Assembly (NCBI GenBank): GCA_023055505.1
Contig: JALIRH010000018.1
Span: 9,354,646-9,418,645 of the forward strand
Length of the DNA: 64,000 nt
Direction: 5' to 3'
Source: Callipepla californica brunnescens
Taxonomy: Eukaryota > Chordata > Aves > Galliformes > Odontophoridae
Position 1 is the stretch's first letter. Each line of letters begins with the position of its first letter. Shown here piece by piece: positions 24,794 through 37,235 of the stretch. The notes under the pieces were generated by a model that saw only the letters and a list, made by a program, of their open reading frames with translations, was not told the origin of the DNA and searched no databases. The translations under genes were made by a program, and so were the position numbers.

Positions 24794-27700
24794 CAAATTT
24801 GTCATAACTGCTATCTCAGATGATTTGAACTGACTTCTAGATGTACCTAACTCTCTTCATCAACTGCATATGGCCATTTGCTCTGTGAAAACTATCTGAA
24901 GAAAGAATTATTTACCTTATGTTGTGCCCCATCTACACAAAGCCATTTTTCTGGGCTATCTTTAAACTTACACGTTTTGGAAGCTTAAATGCATATCTAC
25001 AATGCATATCTGTAGCATTGGTCTAATGTATTCTTGTGTATTTGGAAACAATATATGTATACACTCCACAATTTTTCATGCCAAAAAATAATTTCCCCAA
25101 CTGAACATTCTAAATTACAAGTCCAATTCTTGTCTGTTTTGAGGCCCATAATTAGACCTCAGATGGTAGGGCAATTGCAGAAGAGCATTTACTAATTTAC
25201 ATGGTAATCAAACATAGTCTGATGGGCTGTGATTAACATAGGCTCTGTCAACATCTTAATTAGCCAGAAGCACATCATGAGGCACTGGTGCCTATCTTCC
25301 CACCCCTGAGGATTTTTCCAACCTAGAACATGTCCTTCAATAGCTGTTTTCCATAGCACTGTTAAAGCGAAGACCTTAGCTGCTCTTATAAGGGAAGTTA
25401 GTTAAAAACTGTTTAGCTTTGTGTAGAATACACAGGTAGTATAGCATCTTCTTTAGAGGACAGAGTTTGGCCAATACCTGGATCAGGTATGGTATTAAGT
25501 AACAGATTTGTGTCAAAATCACATGGAGCACAGAGTATGCTTTTTAACAGTTGTGGGCAGTTTTATCTCACTGATTAGATCCACATGTCCACAGCCCCAG
25601 GAATCACTCCACGGGACCCTGCATGGAATCAGGATAAGCACAGTTTAACTATGCCTTTGTAGATGAGCAACCTGCTGGGCAGGACTTCATCTCTACTAAC
25701 AATGTCTCCCCTGATGTTTTGTTTAAAGGGTTAGTAGTCTGCAGCTAATTTATTTTACAAGCAAAAATCAACTTTTTCCGTACAGATATGTTTCAGAATT
25801 CCTTGAATACTATTAAATATTGTTTCTAAAAGCTAGCCTCGCTGCATACTAACTCCCAGTGAGACTGGGAGATGTTTAGAATTTTCCCCATTTGATTCCT
25901 TGCTGTACATCGTTCACTGCTGTGAAGTACACACAGTAATACATAGATGGAAAAGTTCAGTGTATATTTATTTTTATTTCTGAAAGGAAAAGCTTGTTCA
26001 GAAATGTTTAATTTTACTGGGAAGAAGATCTTCAGTTGCTGAAGCTGGAAACTTGCTGCTTTGGCATTGCACATTCTCAGTATCACAGGAGTGTAGAGTA
26101 TAAGTACAAACTTTGTGCAGTTTCTGTCCTTGCGTGGCATTTTCTATTGTCTTTGGGTTTAACGCTGTGATTTTCTGGTTGGTTTCTGGGGAGAGGTATG
26201 AGCAGTGTTTGGTATCACGTGTGTCCAGTGCTACCTTGTCCTTCCACCCAGGGAAATGGTGTCTCTGCCTCCCACATAGGAAGTCTTCCCTCATTACAGA
26301 AATAAATGAAAGATTCCTTGAGATCAAAACCACGGACAAATTACAGCAATCTCTTGCCAAAACAGAGAGAATTTATTAGTGGAAAAGATCCAGGAAGCTT
26401 CCTTGGTCTATTTGCCTGCCAATGCCTTGTTATTTCTTGCTTCATTTCAAAGGCTTCATTATGTTCAATCCTTCTTTTCAGGCTTTAGTGACAGTCTTCC
26501 CTCTTATTTAGAGGCTTATTTTCTTGCTATTAAATTCACTCTTCTGTTTGTAGGACAAATAATTCTGTTCTCTTCAGCCTGTGTCACTAAACAAAGTAAG
26601 TATTCTATATATAATTACGAAGATATTTGTATTTGATTTCTGAATAATCTAACTTTCAGAAGAAGTGAAAGAATTTGAAATAAGAAAAAAAAATGATGTT
26701 TTATTTTCTAGTGTGTTGAATCCTTTTGTGAAGAGATAACCTTTTAAGTTAATGAAGCCCTTATGCTACCATCATAAAATATTGACATATAGCGCTTTAA
26801 TATGAAAACAAGGCAAAAAAAAGAGAGTCAATTTTTAATCTTCATGCAGCCAATAATTTAAAACAAAATCAGCAGTGATCTGCAGTTGTAATACTACTTT
26901 AGAGTCAATGTTACCAAGACTTCTTAACCTATGTACAAGTATATAGCTGGGTGCAAACTTTTTAGCCTAAACACAAATGATGTGCCCTTCTACTGAAGTT
27001 ACTGCAGATGACACTAACTGAAAATCTCTGTTGGGATGAAGAACATGACCAGGAAAAACCAGTAGTTAATGGCTGGAAAAATGCAAAGAAAACATACTTA
27101 TAAATTACATCTTTAAATGTTGATTCATGAGGTGGTTTGATATTTGAAATTTGGGCAATTTATTTGTATTTTAGCTGTGGGCAATAGTTCTGCAAACAGT
27201 TTTGCCTAGTCCCTCCTCCTAACTCTTGGAACTAAGACATCAGTGGAGGACTTTTGGTCTGTATTAGTAGTATGCTTCATATATTCCTCATTCCTTTTCT
27301 TTCTGATATCTATCCTGGATAATTAATTAAAAATGAAGATTTATCTCTTCTAACCTCAGCAAATCAAAATGTTAGATAGTATCTTAGTTAATTCTGAAAG
27401 AAATTAAAATTCCAAAGAAAGTCTGAAATCTTTTCATCCGTGCCTTCTGGACATTCATGTCTTTCTCCATTATAGTAGAAGCTTGCATGCTAAAATTTAA
27501 CTCCTAACTGTAAGTTTTAAAATATAAGGGAGTTAAGTCTCTCTTTTAATGTCTTAAATTTGGTGTCATTGTAATTTTAATGACTGTAGAATTATTTAGG
27601 ATCTTAAGAAAGTAAAAGACTATTCCTACCCAAATCGTTTGTCCAAAATATTTGATCACTGCTAGAAATGAACACTTAACAGTGAAAGTGTTCACTAATG

Positions 27701-30700
27701 ACCTACTTTCCTCTGAAAAGATATAATGAGACTGCCTTTTTTCGGTAGCTCTGGAACATTACTTAAAATTTTTGGCTTGGCTTTTGAAAATGCTCAATTC
27801 AAGTGAATGCAATCAAGAAACAAAGCAAACAAAACATGGTGATATGAGGAATGTTTTCTTGAAATGCTTAGTTTGCAGGCTTTTAAGAGACAGCAATTGT
27901 TTTCCACAGTACAACGGTAATTTTCCATTAAAGGGCTTACAGTGTCCCTTAGAAGAACAGAAGATCTAAAATTGCCTTGTATAATGTACAGAATACATTC
28001 TGTTCAATATATCCCAGTAATGAGTTATCTTCCCGGAAGTATAAACACTGTACTTAACTAGCATTTACACAGTGTTTTTCAATATGAGGAAATCTGCACA
28101 AAGTACTCCCATTTCACAGAAAGGAAAACAAAGGCCAGGTTTTGGTCATGCTTCCAGTATTTCTGAGCTAAGGAGACTTTCAGTGTTCATGATCAGAGGA
28201 CTGGACATTTTTTCAAAGATGATCTTCTCTGTCTATGAGAAGATGGTCTCCTGGAATCAGTCCCAGGGAGACATATTGGGGGAGCAGGTGGGATCTATTG
28301 AAATGAAGTCACGGATATTTGAACACTACTGTAGTCATTAACAATGCATCAATTAAGCTTAGCACACATGGAAAGTAAATATTTATGTGACTGTCAATCC
28401 TGCTGGAGAAAGTGGAAAATTGGACAAAGATGCCTGTGTTTTAGTTCTGTTTCAGTTAGGTATCTGGCTCTGCTATGCTAATTTCTGTACTATCATCTTT
28501 CTGTGGAGCTAGGAGATAGGGAAATGCTAGATCAAATTGAGAAAAGTTTGAAAAAAAGAGTTTGTTGAGAAAAATCAGGCCAAGGAAAGCAACCAGCTGT
28601 AGTCCATATTGTTCTATGTGAAAAACGTGGTGTTTATTCTGTTCTTTTTCTCTGTAGAAGATCATTAGAGGGCTGTATAGTCTTTCCAGATAAGTACAAA
28701 AGACATTCTATAGCTTGATGTCTCTCTATGAATTTGAAAGATATGATCTCTGTAGGGCATACTTCTGTTGGTTTTACATCATTAATGCTTTCCTTCATTT
28801 ATTTCCATGGAGTACCTGCACAATCATTTCAAGGGGGAATTGCCTGAAGTAATAAATTGAATCTTGAATCTTTGCACCTGATACCATGAGAGGTTATAAA
28901 TGAGTTATGGGCTAGGAAGATAGAATTCTAAATGTTTCTCTTTCTCATAGAAAAGCTGACCCTTGGGCTCATTAACCAGAGAACGGAAAGTCTGAACTTG
29001 TTAACAAGAAAGCAATTAATTATTTACACACGAGGGTTTTGCCATTAGTATCATTGGAATTAGTAGTCCTTGTTCTGCTAGATTTACCTTTGCCCTCAAG
29101 ACAATTGTTAAAATCTTGGTTTGGTCTTGCCGATTTAAACCAGTCAACATGTATCATACAAACTATGAGTTAACGCAGGACTATATGTATCCATTGCATT
29201 TGGTCTTTCAAACAAATTAAATCATCCTATTTCACAGTTACAATAATGTAGAATCAGCAGTAGTAACTGTGCTATCACCCATATGGTATTGTGTATTACA
29301 GTAGCACATTCATGACCAGAACAAAGTAAATAAATAATTGAGTGGTTTCGGTGATATTTATTTATTTATGTGTGCATGTCATTGTTAAAGCAAGCAGACG
29401 AGAAAAACCTTGCATCCTAATATGACTCCTGTGGGGAAATCTTAATGCCATTCAGCCAGGTGGAGATTCTGTTTGTTTTTATTTTCTACTCACTGCCATC
29501 CACATATCTATCATAATGCCTTGAGCACTTTACAACTGTGAAAATGCCTTGCTATAGCAATATGCAGGCTTTGTAAATAAAATCTGGCACCCCAAAGAGG
29601 GAAAATATAGACGTCTAAGAATTTTCATATATTTAATCTGTTTTAAATTCAGAAAAGTATATTTCTGTAGTAAAATATTTTAAGACCTTTTTGTCATGGG
29701 AAATTTCTTTTCCATGGCAGGTGACCTTTACAGGTCCTCTCTGGCTGCATAACTGCTACAGATATGAACATTAAGGGGTTTCAATTGGATGCAGCATGAT
29801 GCAGGCATTTTTGAAAGGCTGCTCCAAGGCTTTTCTCCCCATTATTGGAGCAGTTTGAAAGCTTCAAGGCCTGTATTCTCCCTCAGATACGTGCAAGAGA
29901 CTCCCAGTGGCTACAGCCAATGCTGCACATATGCATCTAAGGGCAACATTTTGGCTTTGAATGTTAACTAGGATATGAAAAATAAAATTGAATTGTGTTT
30001 TGTGCAGCTCCTTTAATTCTTGTTATGTCTCAGTAACAAATAAATTAGATACTCTTAGCACAGGGAACGTGTAGGAAAGATGGAGCAGGCTTTAGGTGCT
30101 TAGCAGATCAGAAAGTGTTTGGTAAAGCAGAGCTAATTTATTAAGAAAAGCAATAGTGAACAGTAATACTGATTTTTTTTGTCTTGCTTCTCCCTCTCTC
30201 TGCCAGAGGGAAACAAGATGACGTTGCATTTTTAATGTTAGATTTTTTAACCCTACTAACTTAAAACTGGCTGTTGTTTTCTTTTCCTTGACATTTTTTT
30301 TCTGAGCATCCAGCAAGACCTCAGCAATACCACTGTGAGGTGTTTTAATCTAGTCATGTTAACATCACATGCACAGCTATAAAGTACAATAAGTGCTGTC
30401 ATCTGGTGAAAAGACCTTCTTAAGCAGCAAAACAAGACAGGTGGAGTTTTCCAATGGCTCTTCAAGGATAACCAGCTCTGGTGGAGCAGGGATGTCTCAG
30501 CCAGCTCTGTGTTTGTTTGTTCAGTAGTTATAGACATGCAGTACAGCACAGTATCTGAGCTGCCAAGTCACATGGGTGCCTAAATCCATAAGATATAGAC
30601 ACATCCAGTTTGAGAAGAGCACTGCCTAGTAAGTGTTTCCAAGATATTAGGTTGCTCCTATGTGGCTTCTTGCCATGACCTACATAAATCTTCACTGTGC

Positions 30701-32292
30701 TACCTCCAGCAGCTTAGACAACATAGTATGAGCATCAGGCTCCATGACAGACCTGCCACGTGTCCCCAGTCACACAGTGTACTCTGAGCTGGCAGATTGC
30801 TGCAGGAAGCTCATTGCAAGATTTGGTGTAGCTAGGGTGGGGCAAGAGTTGATGAGCTACTCAAGCCCAAGTGATGTTATGCTCAGAAGGGAAACAAGTC
30901 AATTAGTGCCTGGACACAATGGATATTTAGGCTGATGTTCCCTGCACTACCAATTGAACAATTTATAAAATTTATAGCCTCTCTTTAGCTGGTTGTGATG
31001 CAATGTGAAAGTTGTGTGGGCCTATAATTTCCTCTCTAAATCCCTCTGTGAGTAAGCACTCTTGCAGTGACTGCCTAGTTTTCAGTCCTTGGGACAGTCT
31101 GCATTCATATTACCTACATCAGAGTTGGATTTAGGTGATGATATTTCCCGAATTATTTGTTAAAACATTTAATAGTGCATTTCTGGAATGATATACTCAA
31201 TATTTACACCGTGAAAATGGACAGCAACATTTGTATCACTATGGTACTGTGTTTGAAGTGGTAGGGTATGGTCCTGGGCAGTTCTGGAACTTGTCACTGT
31301 TGCGGTGGAGTAAGTTGGGTGGGCTCACAGGTTTTCTTGTGATTAATCTGTTTTATGACAAGCAGGATTATGGGAGGTGCCCAGTAATGATCGTAATAAC
31401 AGGATATCGTGTACCTACAGGCATCCATGTGCACATAAGGATGTACTGTATGTATATTTTTTATATCTGATCTTTTTAACTGCTGTACAGTATTTGCTCA
31501 ATTGAACTGCCCCCCTTGCTTTCTATATGTTTAATGAAGCTGTCCTTGCTCTCAGCTCTGTTGGTGTGGTCCACTTCAGGGTTTCTAACCAGGTAATGCC
31601 CAGGCCCAGCTCCCCATTGCTAACTGATACAAGGCTCTCTATTAATCTTTTTCTTAGCACTTCGGTGCTGCAGCGGAAGCTGGAGAAAAAAACACAATAG
31701 GAAGAAGCATGACAAAAACTGTAGCATTTCAGCTAGTTAAGGGAACATTTTCTTTCTTTTCAGATCATTCCAGCTTTGTCAAGTAGTCACAAAATGTGGC
31801 CCTGCAAGTAGAGTGAAATACAGTGTAAAGACGAGGCATTGACTTGATCCCACAGGTCCTACTTAGATCAATGTTGCTCACTGTTTTGCTTGTAGCCTGG
31901 GGGCTGATGCATGCAAAAGTGTCGGCATCTCATCATCAACAAAGAGCGTCAGGGTCGGTACTCCTGCCATGGAGAAGCACTGGGAGAAAGAGAGAAACTA
32001 GATAGGGGGGATGGGGTGAGGACTAGGGGAAGTGCAGAGTTGCTGAAAAGAGGGGTTTGCAGGAGCCCCTATTCTCCTGCTCCAACAGCTGGCTGGAGGG
32101 GTTTGCCAAGTTTTGTGGTGTCATGATGTGGTCTGTGCAATGTTGGCCAAAAAGGGAAAAATGGAAACCCCAGAACTGTATACAAACACACAGCTACACA
32201 GAAGCGTTTGCCAGTTTGGCTGCAGGGGAAGTTAGGATGATAGGTAATTAATATTTTAATTAAAATGTTTGTAACGTCAATTGCACAGTGGT
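24794..32292. other. Gene-free AT-rich spacer, about 7.5 kb
   Basis: I see no coding exon, RNA gene, promoter-like CpG block or recognisable transposon. Open frames here are at most 120 codons, overlap each other on both strands and lack splice context. Such stretches often hold long-range enhancers, but that cannot be judged from one genome. Confidence 0.55.
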
Positions 32293-32352
32293 GTTTTGTT
32301 TTGTTTTGTTTTGTTTTGTTTTGTTTTGTTTTGTTTTGTTTTGTTTTGTTTT
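32293..32352. repeat. (GTTTT)12 microsatellite
   Basis: Twelve perfect GTTTT units in 60 bp. Shorter runs of the same motif occur at 36548, 38968, 42885, 63305 and 63640, always in GTTTT sense on the + strand. Confidence 0.97.
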
Positions 32353-34633
32353 AAGGTGCTTAGGTGAACAGTATGGTTCATGTCTTATTGATATCAGCTC
32401 TTCTGAACATCACATGAGGCTGGGAAACAGGATAGCTTGTGAGTGATTTTCAGGAACAAAGATTTCTGTAGTACTTCAATAAAAGAAGTTGCAAAGCCTC
32501 AGCCAAAGCTAATGAATGATGGGAAGACAGTTTAAAGCAACAGGTATTTAACCAACGAGACAGTGTGTTTTAAGAAACTTCCTCTGGGTCTGCTCTCCAG
32601 AGGAAAGGAGCTCACAACATCTTATTAGCTACAGCAGGACCAGATTTCCCTTCTAGCAGCTCCCTGCCTGGGCTGGCATAAAATGGGGAGGGACTTTTCT
32701 TACTTGCAAAAGAAAGCTAGCTTCTGAAAAGCACTGACCTCCTGTCAGGCTCCAGCTCTTCCACAGTCATAGTGTTTTAGCATAAAAATCATAACATGTT
32801 AAAGACAATTCTGCATTCCTTTCCTCTAGCCTCTGGCTTTCAGATCGTGGGGTTATACTCAGGTCAGACTGTCAGCTCTCTCTCTGCAACAGTGTAAAGG
32901 CTAAATCCCTTTTAAAAAAGAAAATAAATCTGCGATTCTCACATAATAACTTGGTATCAAGAGCTGACACTTCACAGAAAACATCAAATAGCCACAGCCT
33001 TGTGACAGAACTGTAAGAAATGGCAGCTCCTCATTATCCCATCGACTTCTGTAGAGTAACATCTAAGTTATGCTGTTAAAATGGACCAAAAGGGCCCTTT
33101 CAGTCTTTGATAGTTTTCTGAGATGGCCAAGGATATGTGAAAGGAGCTGGTAAAGCTTCAATGCTGTTTATGCCACTGATTTGTCAGTTGTACTCTGGAC
33201 TCTTACATTGTTAAAGCTGCTTACTGAAGTGTTACATCGACTTAAACTGCATGGTAATAACATGCAAAGTGGCAACGAGATGTAGGATGCTGCAGAGAAG
33301 CTAATGACCCACAAGGGTAGATGGGGCCAGAAGTGGTTATGAGTGACTGCACTACATTAAACCCTTAGGAAGTCTGAGAGGAACAGGGGTGGAGGGACTA
33401 CAGAGGACAGCTTGGGAATCTTTCCTTAAAAAGGGAGCAAGATCCTTGTCCCATTCAGACCCAGCTGTGAGCTCATCTGCACGCTATTCTCCAACAGCTG
33501 CAGCTGTATTACAGCAGTCTTCTGTGCCTGTGCTAATGGGATAAAAGCATTTCCATGTGCTCTTTTCATTCTGAGAGTGTACACCCCCTTCCCACAGCCT
33601 CCAGTGTATCCTCATTCCCTTGAAATGGATTCAAATGTTAAAGCCTGTTCTGCTTAATTATTGCTAAAAGTCTGGGAGGAAACAAAATTGTAGGACAACT
33701 TGAAGCTGTTTCAAAATAAGTATTTATAAGGAACAAATGTGCAATCACTTCTGGGCAATTCAGAAGCAGACAGAATGCAGTAACACATACCGAAGAGAAT
33801 GATCATAAAACTTAGACAGTTTTCTCAATCACGTGTGCGGTTCTGAGTTCCTGGCCTGCTAAATATTGCTCCTTAGTGCATGCCTCTGGTAGTCAGTACC
33901 CACACAGAACAAAGTCACAGGGTGCAGTGCACTGAGATGCTGAAATTATCATGTGTGTTGCCAGGCTTTCATGAACATGTCCACGTTACAGATTACCATT
34001 TGGACAGCTTTGTGCTTTATCCTTAAAACAGCTATATCCTTGTAACTTGAAATGAAGTCATCAGGAAGAGCCTGCCTTCAGCCCTTTTTTTCACTCAAGT
34101 GCAAAGCAGAATTATTTTTCGTTTTTCAGAGTGAAGAATGAGGCTGACGTAGGAAAGTTTTCCCACTGTTATATGTATCCCTATTATCTTTCTGCTGTAC
34201 TTCTTCCAAACAGAGATTTCTGATTTTGGGACAGAGGATCAGTCAGTGATACTCTGATTTGAATGGAGCTTTGTATATATTTCTCTATGTATGTTCAACA
34301 AAGCCATATCTAGTCTTACCCCTTCCCTTTCTTTTTCCTAATACAAAAGGATTGCTTTCATCAAGTTATGCTGTGGCAAAACTGTAATGACAGGGTAATT
34401 AATTCAAGATACAGTTAGGGGCAGTGTAAAGAGAACGAGACAAGGGTGGCTGTTCTTGTGGATGGGCTTGAGTGAAGAAATGTATTTTCTTCTTCTATTG
34501 TTGGGTTAAGTTCAAATCAAAGTTCAAAAGGAGTCTTGGTTTACAATTGAGCATCATTCTCTCTTTTCCCACCAGAGTATTTGTGATGACATCTGGCAGC
34601 CACAGCAGCAGTAAAGCTCCACTATCCATTATT
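32353..34633. other. Unannotated spacer
   Basis: Nothing recognised. Confidence 0.55.
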
Positions 34634-34936
34634 TGTTTATTTTTTATTTTTTTAAGAGCATCGTTATAAGTTTATTGAGAAGCAACCACCCAATCAAAAT
34701 AGAAACTGTAGCTTACTTTCAGTTTTTCACATAAGCCACAAGCTTCTTAACTTCATCTTTTTTATTCATGAACTAAGTGAACTGTTTCAGTTTTCTTCTA
34801 ATAGTTAATCACATTACGATTTCTTCTTGTATAAAGTTTTCCTGTAAAGGTTTAAAGCCTCCTGCTTCTGGTGGAAAGGCCTCCTCCTGCCTTTCTGGTT
34901 TTAAAGCTTTCTTTTTTTTTAACCTTTAGCTTCATG
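34634..34936 (-). other. Possible 3'-terminal exon or retrocopy end
   Basis: Read on the minus strand, a T-rich tract ending in CCTGTGTAG (acceptor AG at 34938-34937) is followed by about 260 bp that finish with an AATAAA signal (complement of 34671-34676). About 17 bases further on comes an A-rich tract (complement of 34633-34653). The upstream part has a short frame reading MKLKVKKKESFKTRKAGGGL that stops within 30 codons; another frame stays open for about 34 codons. Acceptor, short frame, polyadenylation signal and A-rich tail would suit a last exon, or a processed copy if the acceptor is chance. I do not recognise the protein, and no partner exons are evident. Confidence 0.25.
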
Positions 34937-35833
34937 CTACACAGGAAAAAAAAACCAAAAACGTTAATAAGAGATCTGAGAAGTGCTATAAAATACTTAT
35001 TGGAAAGGGATGTAAAAAGCATATATCATGTTTTGTGGACGATGCTGCACCTAGTATTGTGGTTAAAGGAGCAGTACTGAGTCACCATTGCTTTTCATAT
35101 GGAAATGAGACTGCTGCCTAATGCCTGCTGGTGATGTGTGTTGATGCTTCAGGTTGGGCTGATAAATTCAGGACTTTAATCAAGTATCTTTCAGAAACAT
35201 TAACATTTAGTAAATAAATGCTTTTTCCTCTTCTCTGTTGTGTGTAATGAATATTTTAACATTCAGTTTCTATGAAGTATAACAGGTGGACACTGCTTAA
35301 ATGAAATAATGATATCACAAATGTTGGAGGGTGTGACCAAATTAGATTAGTAGTGGTTTTACAACTTTTTTAACCCGAAGCTTTCATCCTATGTGTGTCA
35401 TCAAGGGCATTAATAGAAAATATTAATGAGAGATGCAAGACACTTTATGGAGAAATTAAGAGATAAGATGGTGAAAAATTAAGCTGGAATCTTTTCTTGC
35501 CCAAGGAAAGGGTTAGGACCCTCTCTGTTCATATAATGTAAAAGGCAAAGTTCAGTCCAAAAGTCCATGAAGAATGACAGATCCACTAAGGGCCAACTAC
35601 CACAATGATGTGGTGAATCTACACTGTTCTTAGAGACAGATCTTGGGATTGCTGAAAAACACTCTGTGCTCCTCAAGCTGCCCATGACCTGCTCACACAG
35701 CTGCTTAATGAATATCATGTTAATACCCTCTGTATCTCTTCCTTGGGTGTTCTTGGTGACATGCTATGTCAGTAGGCAAAGTATTACTGAGATACTAAAC
35801 TGGTAGATATGCTCCCACAGGCGAGAAGCTATA
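34937..35833. other. Unannotated spacer
   Basis: No feature recognised. A 79-codon minus-strand frame at 35479-35718 has no recognisable match. Confidence 0.5.
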
Positions 35834-36207
35834 CAGAGGGCATGTCCAAACTATAGCCTGCAGCCGTGTGCAACCCAGCACAGCTCACAATACAGCCACC
35901 CCCTGCTGCCACTTCATCATGGTGGTGGCTGTGCTCCAAGAATGCACCCATCACTCAGCACCAACCAAAAACTGGTGTGCTCTGAACCCTATCTGGGCTG
36001 AAATCCAGGCATGGGGAGGGGCAGTGCAGTGCAAACTCAAGTTATGGCAAATAAGTTTGTGGATTTTGATACACTGGCTAAACACAGTCCTGTGAACAGC
36101 AAAAAATATGCAGCTGTGCATATTTCTGTTGTGACAAAGGAGTTTTAGAATAGGTTTCAAGATTGAGGGAAAAAAATCTTTTTCTTTTCTGTTTTGTGAC
36201 TCCATTT

Positions 36208-36571
36208 TCAGTTGACCTGTGAATTTTCAAATGGAATGTATACAGTTGCAGTCAAAATTTTAATCATGTCTCCTCACCAGACTTTCACAAGCTCTCATAC
36301 CAGAGGGAAATACCTCTCACTTCATAGTCACATCTTATTCATGTCATTTCTTTTTATCAGTATGTACATTTGTAAGCAATTATTTTCAAAGATGAAGCAT
36401 GGGAAGAGTAAAATTTCACCAAAAATCTCTGTTGATGATTTTGAGTGCTCACTAAGAATTGCAACAACCACCATCAAACCAGAACAATGCACTAGTTTCA
36501 CAAAAATGAGGTCACATATCCCACTAGTTTTATGGCTTTGTTGCTCTTTTGTTTTGTTTTGTTTCCATTAA
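36208..36571 (+). pseudogene. hAT transposase C-terminal (dimerisation) remnant, copy 2
   Basis: A frame open for 119 codons includes YICKQLFSKMKHGKSKIS and SLRIATTTI. This is the C-terminal hAT dimerisation region as known from domesticated and active GTF2IRD2/ZBED-like transposases (typical form YICEQLFSRMK..KS..R, then SLRIATT). The catalytic RNase H-like core and the zinc-finger N terminus are absent, so it cannot encode a working transposase. The frame ends in a T-rich tail rather than at a conserved stop. Being free of stops over 119 codons may be chance at this length. The neighbouring mariner begins about 50 bp downstream. Confidence 0.8.
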
Positions 36572-36621
36572 AAAAAAAAAAAGTTTTATTAATTTATATA
36601 TTAACTATATTATGTATTTTA

Positions 36622-37165
36622 CAAGAGCTGTCCTGAAAGTAATGCCTCCTCTTTTACTGTGTTGACCTATGACATCAGAGGCTGATGTTGATGATATGGC
36701 AATAGAGGCTGAACCTTCCCAACAGTATTCCATTACACGTTGTTGCTGTGAGACAGATGGCAGCAGAGGGGCAGTCTGGCAAAATGGTGTCAGACACAGA
36801 AGTGCATATGAAACAAAGGTGTATCGTTGGACTCCAAGTGGAAAAAATGGTACCCGCTGACATTTACTGATACTTGCTGAATATTTCCGGAGATCAAACA
36901 GTGGATGTGAGCGTAGTAAGGCTGTGGACGGTGTGTTTCAGCAGTAGTGACAGCAGGTCACCTCCCCTTTTGCAGACTGTTTCAAGCATGGCATGGAGGC
37001 TCTTGATCATTGCTGGTGAAAATGCATAGCTAATGGTGACGACTGTGTTGAAAAAGAGTGTTTTGTGGCTGAGAATGTTCTCTATTAAAGTGTTATTGTG
37101 ATCATCGTATCTGTTGTAGTTTCCATAGAAATAAACAGGAGGCATTTCTTTCGGAGCAGCCTTTG
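36622..37165 (+). mobile_element. Mariner (Galluhop-type) deletion derivative, copy 2
   Basis: The ends are CAAGAGCTGTCCTGAAAGTA and, in reverse complement, CAAAGGCTGCTCCGAAAGAA, each flanked by TA (36620-36621 and 37166-37167). From 36784 the + strand encodes MVSDTEVHMKQRCIV, then after a stop SGDQTVDVSVVRLW: the N-terminal helix-turn-helix part of a mariner transposase (family pattern GDQTVDVSTVRRW). It then jumps to the C-terminal LLIIAGENA and LMVTTVLKKS. The catalytic D,D(34)D core is deleted, giving a 544-bp non-autonomous derivative. Several stops are present. Confidence 0.92.
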
Positions 37166-37235
37166 TAGATGTGGCCCAAGACAATTCCCCTTCACTCAGT
37201 GCTGTCTGGGAAAGCCAAAAGGTTAGACTACCATA

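Larger units (their letters stand above)
35834..37235 (+). mobile_element. hAT-Charlie element carrying an internal mariner (copy 2)
   Basis: The left end is CAGAGGGCATGTCCAAAC, a good hAT-Charlie terminus. The right end has AAGCCAAAAGGTTAGAC, the decayed inverted partner, with the subterminal CCCAAGACAATTCCCCTTCA inside it. About 856 bp of hAT sequence is interrupted by a mariner at 36622-37165. Subterminal and internal sequence match the 12754-14116 copy throughout in inverted orientation, including both hAT/mariner junctions (TATTTTA before the mariner, GATGTGGCCC or its counterpart after it). Possible 8-bp flanks (AAGCTATA and CCATATAG) are too diverged to call a target duplication. Confidence 0.87.

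Noticed and set aside
29840..29880. GGCTGCTCCAAGG string resembling a mariner end
   Set aside because: No continuing mariner sequence or TA-flanked partner end nearby.
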